A DNA stretch of 64,000 nucleotides from Macrolepiota albuminosa (lineage: Eukaryota; Basidiomycota; Agaricomycetes; Agaricales; Agaricaceae). Where the stretch lies: contig JAMWFC010000090.1 in the NCBI GenBank assembly GCA_027475525.1, forward strand, positions 496,001-560,000, given 5' to 3'. Positions 35,622 to 46,810 of the stretch are shown here, one piece after another (the stretch's first letter is position 1; every line of letters starts with the position of its first letter). The position numbers were made by a program, and so were the translations under genes. The notes under the pieces were generated by a model. The model was not told the DNA's origin. It saw only the letters and a list, made by a program, of their open reading frames with translations, and searched no databases.

Positions 35622-35695
35622 CATGCACCCAGACAGTCAATCTCCACCCATCCTCCGTCTGACTCTGCAAACTTTCATTTCTGAAAGGAGAGTGA
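35622..35695 (-). pseudogene. Upstream piece of the CACTA cargo exon split by the solo LTR
   Basis: Minus frame from a possible acceptor (CTCTCCTTTCAG, near 35685) to the solo-LTR junction. It reads NESLQSQTEDGW and joins in frame to the piece at 20353 once the insertion and one CATGC are removed. Upstream exons could not be assigned. Confidence 0.45.
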
Positions 35696-36311
35696 TGATG
35701 AATGTACATTGGAATGCGTGGTGGGAGCTAAATGCCCTCCCACTGAGCCAAACATCGCAACCTTGAAGTATGTACATTAATCATCTTCTGTCACATACCA
35801 AAAATACAAATTCAAAAGATTATGTACAAAAAAATCAAAACGATATCATCTGTGGACTTTCAGTAAATGAAGTGGACACTTTCTTATGCCAATCTTACCG
35901 CAAACATTGAACGTTGACCCCTGACGGTCTCTATTGCTTCATTTCAAGTAAAGTCTTCAGTACTTGCATGGCTGATACCTATAAACAAAATGTCTAGTTT
36001 TATGCACTAAGAGAGATACCAGTACTTATGTTTGAAGAAATGAAATTGACTTTTTAGATGTTTTCCATAGTCTGTATGTATTGGTTTAGTGGAGTAATTA
36101 GTACGCATGTTAGTTGACTCACCAGATATAATGACAGAGCCACGTGGATACATCTTACTTTTCAAGGCTTTATTGGAGGCCTAGAGATGCGGTAATTGAG
36201 GCTGAAGATTGATTGTTCAGAAAAGAAGACATATGTCGAGTTCATTTGAGTGTTGTTGTTTTTAGCACAAAGAAACAAAGAAAAGAAATCATGGTAACAT
36301 CACATACAAGA
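35696..36311. other. CACTA interior, no gene recognised
   Basis: AT-rich sequence with short frames only and no shared repeats in the window. It probably contains upstream exons or the promoter of the disrupted gene at 35622. Confidence 0.4.
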
Positions 36312-36654
36312 CTATGAGGCTGCAGCCAAAACTTTGCAATATGGGAGATGGTCAAGTTGAATTACCAGCCTACAATAGAGTATGCTGAAGTTGAGAGGTG
36401 ACAACTTTGCAAGACACATGCATATGTGATCATGATTGTGGCTGTGCACGAGTTGACTTGTCAAGCACCTACACTGCCACACAGCACTGCCACACACTAT
36501 GAGGCTACAAACTGAAACTTTGCAATATGATAGATAGTCAAGTTGAATTACAAGCATACAAATAGACTATGCCAAACGAGGCTACAAACTGAAACTTTGC
36601 AATATGATAGATAGTCAAGTTGAATTACAAGCATACAAATAGACTATGCCAAAC
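36312..36654. repeat. Degenerate repeat plus perfect 77 bp tandem duplication
   Basis: 36501-36577 is repeated exactly at 36578-36654. A diverged relative lies at about 36318-36394 (AACTTTGCAATATGGGAGAT), so a genuine older repeat exists here in addition to the exact duplication. Confidence 0.85.
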
Positions 36655-36658
36655 CATT

Positions 36659-37711
36659 TTACCGAATATGAGGCAGCTGAATCTCAGGTTGAGGGTTGAG
36701 GGTGACTTGCAATTGTGCGGCAAGGCTTTGAAACCAGGTATCACTGTAGAAGTTGAGAGGAAGGCAAGCCACAATGTCACTCAACGACCACGATGTATGA
36801 TCATTGTTGCTAATACATTGGACTCGTGGTCTGGTGCCAGCACGTGGGTTTCCATATGAGTTTGTTGTAGTCCTGTGGCTATCAATGAAGTGGAGGAGGC
36901 TTGTGACATGAGAACTGTGCCACGTTTGTATTTTTGCCCTGTACTCGTAGGGCTCACCATCAGACTTGTCTGAGCTTTGACCATCTACACCGAGCAGCTC
37001 CATCATATGGAACAAGATGTCCCAGCCCAAAACATCTATCATTTCTTTGCAGATGGCTTTCCGAGAGTGATACAGCTGCCAGATGATCAGCGACTTGAAT
37101 CTATACTCATGTGAGATACATACCTCTGTCTGTCTCCTTCTCCTACGCTTAACCTTGCAGCTTCTCTGAAATTCTTCGCTGAACTAAACTTCAGCACTGT
37201 CTGCATCTTCATTCTCTCGAGGTTGCCGTTTATTGTAGGCCTTTCTCAGGATGTCCAGATGGGCAATGAAGTGTTGAGCAACCCATGTAGGATCCAGATT
37301 CCTATGGGGATACCTTTCTATAACATATGCTGCAAACTGGTTGGCAAGTTCAAAATTCCATATATTCTGAGAGGAATGAATCCAGATTTGGGGTTTGTCA
37401 ATGTTTGGTCCCGGAGCAGTGTCATCTGCAGCAAAATTTGCTATATCAACAACAGACATGAGAAGCTCTGGCCACTCATTGACAACCTTGAAGAAGTCGA
37501 CATCTTTCTCAGTATCTAAAACAAATTTCATCTCCTCTCTAACGATGCGCATACGAGTATTGTAATAGTTGGTGCGATTGGCACGTGTCTGAGGGACCTT
37601 GAAGGGGGATGTCCTGGAAACTAGTACCTTCCTCTGAGCAGGAGTATGGAGTCCATTCATCTGGTCCCATAGCTTTTCCACTTCTTCTTCAAGTTTCCTG
37701 ACTGTATTCAA
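36659..37711 (-). CDS. Two-part hypothetical CACTA-associated gene
   Basis: Upstream part 37711-37184 (175 codons) begins with a coiled-coil-like segment (VRKLEEEVEKLWDQM) followed by a charged helical region. Downstream part 37042-36659 contains ELLGVDGQSSDKSDGE and LPLNFYSDTW. I recall similar two-part proteins as a common multicopy family in Agaricomycete genomes, but cannot name a function. An intron with donor GTATGT near 37124 could connect the parts through a basic segment (KRRRRRQTE), a possible nuclear localisation signal. The frame is open in both parts. It lies inside the CACTA element, same strand as the transposase, so it is probably an element-encoded accessory protein. Confidence 0.6.
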
Positions 37712-38885
37712 CAGGTAGTTGTCATCATCTTTGTCATGTTGGTTATCATTGGGAGCACCACCTCTGATGTCGTCTCCATGGGCAGGCTGAGCAAAATTGG
37801 AACTATTTGGGGCAGTGACCTAGAAGAGATGGAATGTTAGAGCATGCATCAAGATGTTAGAATGGAAGGGCATACAGTGTTGATAGAAGAGGGAAGTTGC
37901 AAGTCACTCATAGTGTGCATTCTGTGCATTGATGATGATTCAGAGCAAGACAAAGCAAGCTCAAAGAACAAATTTTCTCAAGATTCCAAACTCTGATTCT
38001 TTGTTTGAGAGCGTCATATGATTGTCTTTTGACTACAAACTTGCAAACAGCACGCTCATCGCCTTCAAACCATGCTCACCCCCTTTGGAACATTGCCTGT
38101 TCTGCTAAGTGATTGACAATGTGAAAATCAATGTCTCATGCGCAGGCTTTCCCAAATGGAAGAACTGGCTGGATCAATCGGCAATTAAAGAATTGGTGGC
38201 TTGCAATTTGGAGAACAGGAGATGCATAAATATTGACAGTGCCCTGGAAGTGGTGTCCAAGCTATCAAAGTTGGATTTATCATGTGAATGAACTTGTACA
38301 AGAGCGACAGGACTTGCTTCCATGTGGTGACAAGGCTGCTATATACTACGACCAAGGGTTGCTTTGCCAAATATTGGGCTAATAGACAGAAAAAATTTTT
38401 GGCAAGAAGTCTGTGAGAAAAGCAGAGTAGCAGAGAGAAAGATAAGTAGAGAACCAGAGAGCTCAGGGAGAAAACAGGTGAGCTTGGTGAACCCAAACCT
38501 TAAGGAAAAAAAGTGAGTTTGGGTGAAACCAGAACTCAAGAAAAAGGAACGAGCTTGGGTGAATCCAGAACTTGAGGTAGCTCGTGTGGTGGTGTGGTCA
38601 CAAGGAGTCAGACACACTGGATTTACATAATGCCTGTGGGACTCCTCCCATCCACATTACTAAGCAACTTTTCTTGATTGCCTTTATCTCTTATGTAATG
38701 TAGTTGAAAATAAAATATTCATTCTTATTCTCATGCCATTCAATTCAGCAACATAGATATCCATTACTCTCTATCTATACAAAAGGAAAAAGATAAAAAG
38801 ACAATTTATTTCTGTATGTTCAGAATCTAGAAGAGTTATCATATTCTAATGGCTTTCGGTTTTCTAATGCATCTGTAATACAAGA
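37712..38885. other. CACTA interior with small ORF and SGFTQ-type minisatellite
   Basis: A 61-codon plus ORF (38109-38291) is unrecognised. At about 38470-38585 a unit of roughly 35-40 bp recurs three times with variation (GAGCTTGGTGAACCC, GAGTTTGGGTGAAACC, GAGCTTGGGTGAATCC), encoding SGFTQ-like text on the minus strand. The remaining sequence shows no gene. Confidence 0.4.
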
Positions 38886-39654
38886 TCAAGTTTCCACCAT
38901 TGTGAATACCTCTTCCAAATTTCTTATATGAAGAGAATCAGGAAGGGGCAAACTGGCTTGACACACTGGGCATGATTGGAAGAACTTTTCACCCCACCAC
39001 TTGAAACCACATTCTGAACAGAGTGTGTGACCACAGTAAAGACTGCATGGTAAAGTAAACAAAATGACAAAATAGATAATGGTTTTGACTTGCAGTAATA
39101 GACCTGTAATTGGCTTATAGCAGATAGGACAGATGGCAATCTCCTGTAGTCTCAAAACAATCTACGGTGATTGTTATTCAATGCAGAATGTGAGGGATCA
39201 AATACAACATCATACTGGTGCCAGACAATCCCTCTCAGCTATGACAGCTGTAAGTTCATCCATGGTCACTGTGAGTCAATTTTGCTCGTTCAGAAATTGG
39301 GCTCTGAGAGTGTTGCAATTCTGGTGGATCAACAGTTACAATGAAATGTTGTTTATAAGAAGACACAAATGAGCAAAGCTTCATCTCTTTGCTTCTGGAG
39401 CACCAAAACTTCTTCCTTTGCACAATTCAACAGAGAATTTAGCCGAGAAATCTCCTGAGATTGTTTCTCAAAAAGAAGAGGGATGCCGATAATAAGAACC
39501 TTACTTGATTTTTGTCCTCCTTGAATTTCTTAGCTGCTCGAGAACGTTCCATTTTGACGGCATTTCCGGGCTGTGTCTGTTCTGAGAAACAGTCGATATA
39601 CTGAGAGTCATGGTTCCTGGTTCCAACCTCTGGCAAGGTTGCCTGTGAGCTCAT
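38886..39654 (-). CDS. Coiled-coil RING finger protein
   Basis: Starts with ATG at 39654. Exon 1 (to about 39505) is followed by an intron with donor GTAAGG and acceptor AATCTCAG. It rejoins in frame to a coiled-coil segment (EISRLNSLLN, EVLVLQKQRDEAL, near 39460-39370). The last exon, 39150-38886, encodes a RING-type finger: C-x2-C (CPIC), then C-x-H-x2-C-x2-C (CGHTLCSEC) and C-x2-C (CPVC), with 28 residues between the second and third Cys. RING proteins are usually E3 ubiquitin ligases; that function is inferred. The middle exons around 39350-39170 are uncertain (an ELTAVIAERD piece fits). It lies within the CACTA element and is a cargo candidate. Confidence 0.6.
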
Positions 39655-41289
39655 GATGAGGTCAAGAGCATTGAAGAAGAGAAACTATTATACCATCTGA
39701 CTTTTGAAATCCTTGAAATCTGATTCTTTGTCTGAGAAAAAAAGCTCCCCCTTAGGGATGATCAACGTCTTCTTTTTCCAAGTTCAAGCAGTAGCACTAC
39801 AGAGATGAGAGAGGCACAGATCCCAGGTGCAAGACTTGTTGGGTCGATTTGCAGGCATGGGATGCAAGATGGATAGAGGGTACCCATTCTAGTTTCTTTC
39901 TGTTTCTCTTTTTGAAAGAATTTGGATGATGGTCATGAGGCACCCAGGCAAACACAAAGGCAATGATGATGAATTAAAATTTAACCGGCAGCAATCATAT
40001 GTCAACCATTTTTCTTTCGACGCAGATATCTAAACACCATTGTCACAGCAAAAATCAATGCTGAAGCTCAACCCCAGAACGAAGTGTAAAGCAACAGTTT
40101 ATCTGTGCTTGCAAAGGCAACATTTCTATTTTCAGGGCTCAACCGCACTTCTTGGTCTGGGTCAATGGTGCACACAACACTAACCTGATGGTTAATCTCC
40201 TAGATAGTGACCTTAATGTGATTTTGTTCACTACAAGTGTGATTTTTACTCCCTCTTGTAGAGCGTAGCAAATAATGGACTTATTGTAGTGACCATTAAC
40301 TGCAAACACATCAACATCCAGATAGGCTGTCAAGTACAAATGATATTCACTGACCCCCTCAACAAGGTCGACCACAAGTAGGATGCCATCAACAAGTATT
40401 TTGCATTCTCTAGATAGGATGTAAGCAGTATAACACATCTGAAAGAATGTGCTCATTAGTCATAACATAGAAAACCGTGTTTCTGGCATTTTTCTCTTCC
40501 ACCATCCATTTCCACTTTGATTGGAGCAACAATGGGCCCACACGATGGATAATACTACTTGTCCTCATGAAGAACAAGCACGTTATATAATGGAACTTTT
40601 CTGACAAGACCTCTGTATAAGTTTTAATGGAATAAAGACTGACCATTGACTTCTATTAACACTTCTCATCATTGAGCCCTTTGAAAGGAGCAGAAAACTC
40701 ATCATAGTCTTCAAAATAAGCCATGGCTCAACACAACTAATGTAAAATAGGTGTGTATCAGTGAGTAAGGGAGCCAATACATTGTCATGAGTGCCCAAGA
40801 ATTGGTGACTGGGTCACGTTTCTGCCTAAAAGTGTTTAACAAAACTTAAAACAGGGAAAAATTTTAGCTCCGATATTGACATGGTTATGATGGATACATA
40901 CATTTCATTTTAACTGAGAAAGAAAAGTATATCTCAGATATGGGAGAAAAAGTCAACAATCAACTAACTCTGTCATACCAGCGCATGTATATGTGAGGAC
41001 AAAATTAAGCATCCAGCATTGGAATGGCCGGATGTGTGCAAATTCTTCCTGATTGAAGATCTGCATACATTGTATTGCATCTACTAGGAAATATCAATCA
41101 AAATTAACGCTTTGCGCTTTGGAGAGGAAGGAAATGCAGCAGGGTAACTGCAAATTGCGCATTTGAAAAAATTCAGAAATAAGTAAAAGTGTAAAAAAAA
41201 ACAATGCTTGCACAACGTTCCCCTTGTCATATCACATTTCACAAACAAAATTTTTTTCTTGAAGTTTTTCAAGCATTTCAAGACTAATG
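39655..41289. other. CACTA interior, unassigned
   Basis: Minus frames at 40798-40583, 40646-40410 and 40456-40139 (with GILLVVDLVEGVSEYHLYL) may be exons of one unrecognised gene. No motif is diagnostic. The rest is AT-rich and empty of recognisable features. Confidence 0.3.
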
Positions 41290-43265
41290 AAACATTACTT
41301 CTGCTTTGAAACAACAGAGATTGCTAACACATACACATTTCAATGAAACAACTACCATGATTTCATCCCACTTGAATCTTGCACAATGGGCTTCAATCTC
41401 AGCGACTGGCGCTGCTTTAAGTTGTAAATGTGTCCAAGTGCTCCAGATGCTCACTTCAAGCTCAGGATACTCCTGGTATGGGTCATGGGTAATATCAGAC
41501 AGCTGATGATGTACTCTGACAATCCAGACTCCTTGTAAATGCCTACTTTCTTGAGACACTTTGGGAAACTTGATGATCTGTTTAATGGTAAACGGAGCAG
41601 GTGTACCATGTAATGTTATGGAGCTGTTGCCACGGTGCCTTGTCTGAGTTGTGAAAGATAGACGATGGTGCTAAACTTGAGATTGTGTGATTGCATCCAA
41701 TGGGACGAGTGCATGCAGGTCAGCATGTTTGATTGCATCTATACTTTCAAGGAAGATGGAAGCAGTTTTCCCTTTGACGTCTAAATCCTCATTGAAAGAC
41801 TGGACCTCATTTTCCAAATCCTGAAAGGTAGCTGCATCATCATGCTTGGTTGCAAGTATGCCACAAGCTTGAGGTTAAACTAGAACTTGAAAGAATTCAA
41901 AGCACTCCTTTACAACCCATGGACAACTTTCCTTGAAAAATAGGCCTCTCAAGTTGGCAGCTTTATGCCAGGATTGAAGTATTGTTTCTTTATATTCATC
42001 TAGTTTTCTCAAGTCAGAATCAGCTCAACCTAGAATAGGCAGAGGATTTACATTTCTTATAATTGGTTGAAAGCCATTGCAACTGACCGATCGCGTGTTC
42101 AAATGGGAAGGCCCACCACCCATGGACAGGACCATAGAGCTTTATGAACTCTGGAATGTGAAAAGCCATGTGGTGATTAGGAACACACTCATAGAACGGA
42201 AATATTCTCTGGAGTTCTTGCCAATATTCAACCATGCGATTTATGTATAGTATGGAGTGTGCTTCACTGGTGACTTGAGAGGTTGCCAAGGTAATTGCAG
42301 TCATGAGTAGCATGGTAAGATGCAGCAATTCCACGTGTTCAGTATCTGACCATTTCCAAACCAAGAAGATTGGCAAATTTAAGCAACCAAGTGTGCGCCA
42401 TTCATCAGCCTTGAGTTTCAATCCTAACAGAAGAGGAACTGAAGTTACCCAGGAGGGCTTTATGATATAATCCATATCATCTCTGATACTATGCATCTCT
42501 TCATCTGTTAACACATTTCCAGGTTCTATATGTTGTTCTATATATGTGTTGGTTTCGACTTGTTTCATTCTCTGTGAAAGGATGTTAGTTGCATTCAATA
42601 AGAAAAATGTCAGCACGTGCCCAAGTTACAATAGCTCATGAGTACTCCTCTCTTGTAAGTCTCTTTGCGCCAGATCGCATTTCACATGAAAGACCTCTGG
42701 CAACATAAACCAAGGCTGGTAAAGCAATTTTAGCCCATTTTTTCACTGCACTTTCAAATACAGTATCCTTGTCGCTGAATTCCATATGTTCTGATAGCCA
42801 ACAAAGGAGTGACCGCACAGCTTTCATAAATGATTTTGCCTGCGGCTCAGGGTTATCAAAAGTGAATGGTATCTTTACATTTAATGCTTTATGTGGAACA
42901 ACTTCTTTCCATTTACTCTTTTTACCTTCAGAGTTGTAACCAAGAATGCTCCAAAAATGCTCCTTGATGAGACCAAGAAACAAGTTATGCATGGGATCAA
43001 CAACAAGATAGGACGATGTCACGACCTCTCCCCTCCGGGCCCACCCCGGAACACCCCTGGAACACCATCCGGGACCCTCTCTCCAACCCCACAGGACACG
43101 CCCCGCCATCACGACTGCCGACACCGCCATCATGCGCATCAAGGACCGCCATCAGCCACCACCAGCCCCGATCAACGATCGGATCACGCGACTCGTTCCC
43201 GGCCATCATGCATCACGCATCACAACCCCCTCCGCGCCAATTGATCGCATGCCCCACACGCACAA

Positions 43266-43419
43266 TCCAGGTATACAGTCCCTGCCCGCTACTCAATGAC
43301 TCCTGGAACCCATCCCAGACACCCCGGAACCCCGAGACCCGGTCCAGGTATACAGTCCCTGCCCGCTACTCAATGACTCCTGGAACCCATCCCAGACACC
43401 CCGGAACCCCGAGACCCGG
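43266..43419. repeat. Perfect 77 bp tandem duplication
   Basis: 43266-43342 repeated at 43343-43419 within the 5' LTR. It is absent from the 3' LTR and the solo LTR. Confidence 0.95.
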
Positions 43420-43429
43420 TCCCGTAGTA

Positions 43430-43472
43430 CTTATAGTGTAGTTCCCTGTTGTATTCGCCAGTCTTGATATTA
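43430..43472 (+). promoter_or_regulatory. Gypsy-2 core promoter and transcript start
   Basis: A TATA-like ACTTATAGTG near 43430 precedes GTCTTGATATTA (43461-43472) by about 30 bp. That 12-mer is the exact reverse complement of the PBS at 43912, which places the RNA 5' end at or near 43461. The arrangement is kept in the 3' LTR (53734) and the solo LTR (35257). Confidence 0.65.
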
Positions 43473-43657
43473 CATTGCATTACTTGGATTGTTGTGTGCC
43501 CTCTATTTGACTGGTACGCATTGACTGGCACGCTTGACTGGCACGCTTGGATAATCGCGTGCTCTAAGACTGGTACGCACTTTGCGACTTTAACTTACTA
43601 ACTTGGTCTCGTCTTAGAACCTCCGGTTCACGACTCGACCCCCACCCGAACTCCCCA

Positions 43658-43811
43658 GTTACCCACCACCCAAAACCCCCGGACTAAGTCCCCTCTCCCG
43701 GGATTTCCCTGTCCACGTCTTGAACCCTGGAGTCGTTACCCACCACCCAAAACCCCCGGACTAAGTCCCCTCTCCCGGGATTTCCCTGTCCACGTCTTGA
43801 ACCCTGGAGTC
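43658..43811. repeat. Perfect 77 bp tandem duplication
   Basis: 43658-43734 repeated at 43735-43811 within the 5' LTR; absent from the 3' LTR. Confidence 0.95.
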
Positions 43812-43911
43812 CTAGCCCCGGAGTTCCAGACACCCGAGTATCCGTGGGTCAAGTCCGCATTGTAAGGGCGATTGCTTTCCCGGAAAGCCCCCGACTCAGC
43901 AGAACCTGACA

Positions 43912-43923
43912 TAATATCAAGAC
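43912..43923 (+). promoter_or_regulatory. Gypsy-2 self-priming PBS
   Basis: TAATATCAAGAC directly follows the LTR. There is no TGG as in a tRNA-type PBS. It is perfectly complementary to the 12 nt at the predicted RNA 5' end, the arrangement known from Tf1 of fission yeast, where the transcript folds back and primes itself. Confidence 0.7.
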
Positions 43924-44823
43924 TCCCTCCTTACACCGTTCTTGATGGCTACGTATACTCACACCTACTACCCCACGGGGTACCAGACCGACCCTTACGG
44001 ACGCCCGGTACCCGACCACTACTCCGCGCAGACCCCCCGCCCTGTCTACCCACCCCTCCCATACGAACCTCAGTACCTCCACCGCCACTGGGCCCCCAAC
44101 CCATCCCTCTATGATCTGGGGCCCTCAGCCAGCTGGGCCCCTCCGCCCAACTTAGCCATGGCACGACCCGTGGAGGTCCCCTCGTACCGGAGCATCTCCA
44201 GGGGTCTACCAGAGACACTACCAGTCCCCAGTGGACCTCGCCCGGTACTCCCCAGCGAGGGCCCCTTTGCACCCACCCCCTACTATGGTTACCAGCGCCC
44301 TGCCTCCCAACCCCGGGTACCCCTCCACTACGACTACCCCCCTCGTCACTACCCGGCCGCCGCCCCACCCATTCGAACCCCTCCCTTGCCAATGAGACGA
44401 CGACACCTTGAAGAGTATGAACAGCAACGGGACAAAGTACTCTGCTCACTCAGGATCTCGCCAGAGGACTTCGCGCAACGGGCAAGGGCGCTGCTCACGG
44501 AATTCAGGCACGATGACTTCGAAGGCACTCCGGAGGAATGGGCTCATTGCTTGGTCAAGTTCGGGGATTGCCTCACGTGAGAAGAACTCCGGGAGCAAAC
44601 TATGGTAAAGTATAGGCGCAATACGATCCTCTGAGAAGAATTGCAGCAGCTGCTCAACAAAGTCCACGTGTCCCTCTCCCCTCGACCCCTCAACGACCCT
44701 GCGGACCCAGGTCGCTCAATTCACGTTTGACGGGAACCCCTGGAGCTGGCCCCAACAGCTCCAACAGCCCCCGCGGACCCCACTCCGGAACAACAACAAC
44801 AGGAAGAGCGACAAAACGCCTCA

Positions 44824-44977
44824 GCCATATTGCGGTCCCTCAACCCAACTGGAGGCCTCTTCGATCAACCCGCTGCCCGCACGGTAGGCTTGTCAACTCG
44901 GCCATATTGCGGTCCCTCAACCCAACTGGAGGCCTCTTCGATCAACCCGCTGCCCGCACGGTAGGCTTGTCAACTCG
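44824..44977. repeat. Perfect 77 bp tandem duplication
   Basis: 44824-44900 repeated at 44901-44977 in gag, shifting frame. Confidence 0.92.
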
Positions 44978-46160
44978 CTGTAGGGCTAACTCCGTTCCTA
45001 GCACCTTCGAGACCTGAGGACAGCCCCAGAGACCCCTGGAACTGCTCCCGCAGACGGACAACGCCCGACTCCCAGCCCCGGTGAACCCCGGTAGACCCCG
45101 CGCAGACACCCCTAGCACAGACGACACGCTGTGCTACATCGACGAGCTCACGCGTGGCAACAACAAACCACGTCCCATGCCCACGCCCGTCCCGGTACCG
45201 CCCCCTACGTCAGCCCCGGTCCCTCCGGAACCCAGCTTCTGTCGCGATCCGCCACTCCACTTTGACCTAAGGAACCCCCCGCGACCCCCAATGCGAGCAC
45301 GACCCTCCCGGGCTGAACGTCCCCTGCGCAACCTGGCACCCGACCCAGCACCCGGCCCCCCTTCGCCCGACCTGACACCACCGAACCCTCCTCGACCGCC
45401 TCCGCCACCCCCAGCCAAACCTCGAGGACGACCCCCAGGTCCCCCACCTCCGCCACCCCCTGCGTGGAGACCCGGGCCTCCTCCCGGCAGGAACGAACCC
45501 CCCTGGGACAATGGACCCTCCGGGCGTGGACCCCCCGGTGAGCCGCCTGGAGGAGGCCCTCCAGGCAGGTGGGGTCCCGCCCTCAGTGCTTTTCCTCCAC
45601 AAGGAGGGGGGGGTAATCATTACTACTACTACTACAATGCCGGCCCTCCCCCCCGCAACACTGCCAGACCGGACAACGCTCGTGATGTCCTCGCCCACGA
45701 AGGACGTCTGGACATTCAGAAACCCGATGCGTTCACGGGCCGGGACCCCCAAAAATGGCATACATTCCTCACCCAATGTCTTAACACGTTTCAGGCGAAG
45801 CTGCTCACGTTTCAGGTTGACAGCTCCCAGGTGGCCTTTGCCGCCTCGTACCTCCAGGGGATCGCCTTCGACCACTACACGGCGCTCATCCAGTTTGACC
45901 CCAACAATTTGGCTCTCTCCCGCTGGCAGGCCTTCGTCAACGAGTTCTCCGGGAAATTCAGGATCTACGACACCGTGGCCGAAGCCGAGGACAACCTTTT
46001 CAACCTCCGGATGCGCTCTGAAGAACGTTTCACTACCTTCATCGTACGTTTTGAAAAGGAAGCTTACGAGACAGGTTGGAACTACAGCGCCCTCCGGTAC
46101 GCCCTCCGCTGTGCCCCGCCGCAACGTATCAAGGACGTCCTCTGACTCGCCCCGAAACAA

Positions 46161-46314
46161 CCCTCCTACGACGGATACAAGGCCCTCGTCATGCAGATTG
46201 ACCAATGCTACTGGGAAGACCGCAGCGAGTACTCGAACCCTCCTACGACGGATACAAGGCCCTCGTCATGCAGATTGACCAATGCTACTGGGAAGACCGC
46301 AGCGAGTACTCGAA
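46161..46314. repeat. Perfect 77 bp tandem duplication
   Basis: 46161-46237 repeated at 46238-46314 in gag; YDGYKALVMQIDQCYW appears twice in different frames. Confidence 0.92.
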
Positions 46315-46810
46315 CTCCCGACCCCCCTGGAACCCTAGGGGAGGACCCCCTTGGCCCTCCGGCAAAACCCCCAGCCTCCAAAGTCGGAACCCCGGTCCCC
46401 CCACGTTCCCTGGCGGCTGACTCCTGGTGAGTCGCGGCCCGCCCAATGCTAACCCTAGCAGCGGCGTCCGCCCCCAGGCCCAACTCAACGCTGCCATGGC
46501 TGCCCATGATCCGGGCGACGCGCCAAGCCCTGAGGAACCCCCGGAAGACCCCGAAGACTTCGACTTCGATGACGAACGAAACGAGGAGACCCTCTGGGCC
46601 AACCGGCTTCAAAAGAAGGGATGACTCTGGATCGAAGTCTCGATGGATGTGCAGGAACGACGGAGAAGGGAGGGTGTCTGCATACTCTGTGGTGAGAAAG
46701 ACCATTTCATTTCCGAGTGCCCCAAACGACAGGTCATGGGACGTGCCACCTGGACCTTCGAAGGGGAGGACGCCACCTACGAGTATTCAGAAAACGACCC
46801 GGCAATTTAG

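Larger units (their letters stand above)
43017..43911 (+). repeat. Gypsy-2 5' LTR
   Basis: 895 bp as given. It exceeds the 3' LTR by 154 bp, exactly two 77 bp duplications (43266 and 43658); corrected length is 741 bp. Confidence 0.95.
43945..46810 (+). pseudogene. gag: Gypsy-2 Gag
   Basis: ATG at 43945 opens a Pro/Tyr-rich N-terminus. The retrotransposon Gag core is at about 45700-46145 (KPDAFTGRDPQKW, WQAFVNEFSGKF), and a CCHC zinc knuckle (CILCGEKDHFISEC) at about 46675-46720. In-frame TGA codons at 44578, 44632, 46143, 46418 and 46622 each sit where CGA (Arg) suits the context. Duplications of 77 bp at 44824 and 46161 add frameshifts. There is also a frame change near 44700-44730. An expanded Pro-rich linker lies at 45180-45560. 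It is non-functional as written; a pre-decay product would package RNA. Confidence 0.8.

Noticed and set aside
43912..43935. tRNA-type primer-binding site for gypsy-2
   Set aside because: No TGG follows the LTR; the 12 nt complementarity to the RNA 5' end explains the site better.
45134..46205. Long minus-strand ORFs opposite gypsy-2 gag
   Set aside because: They are shadows caused by the C-rich sense strand (few stops on the complement), without domain content or splice signals. The antisense gene at 53238-51812 was kept because of its clean introns and Cys cluster.
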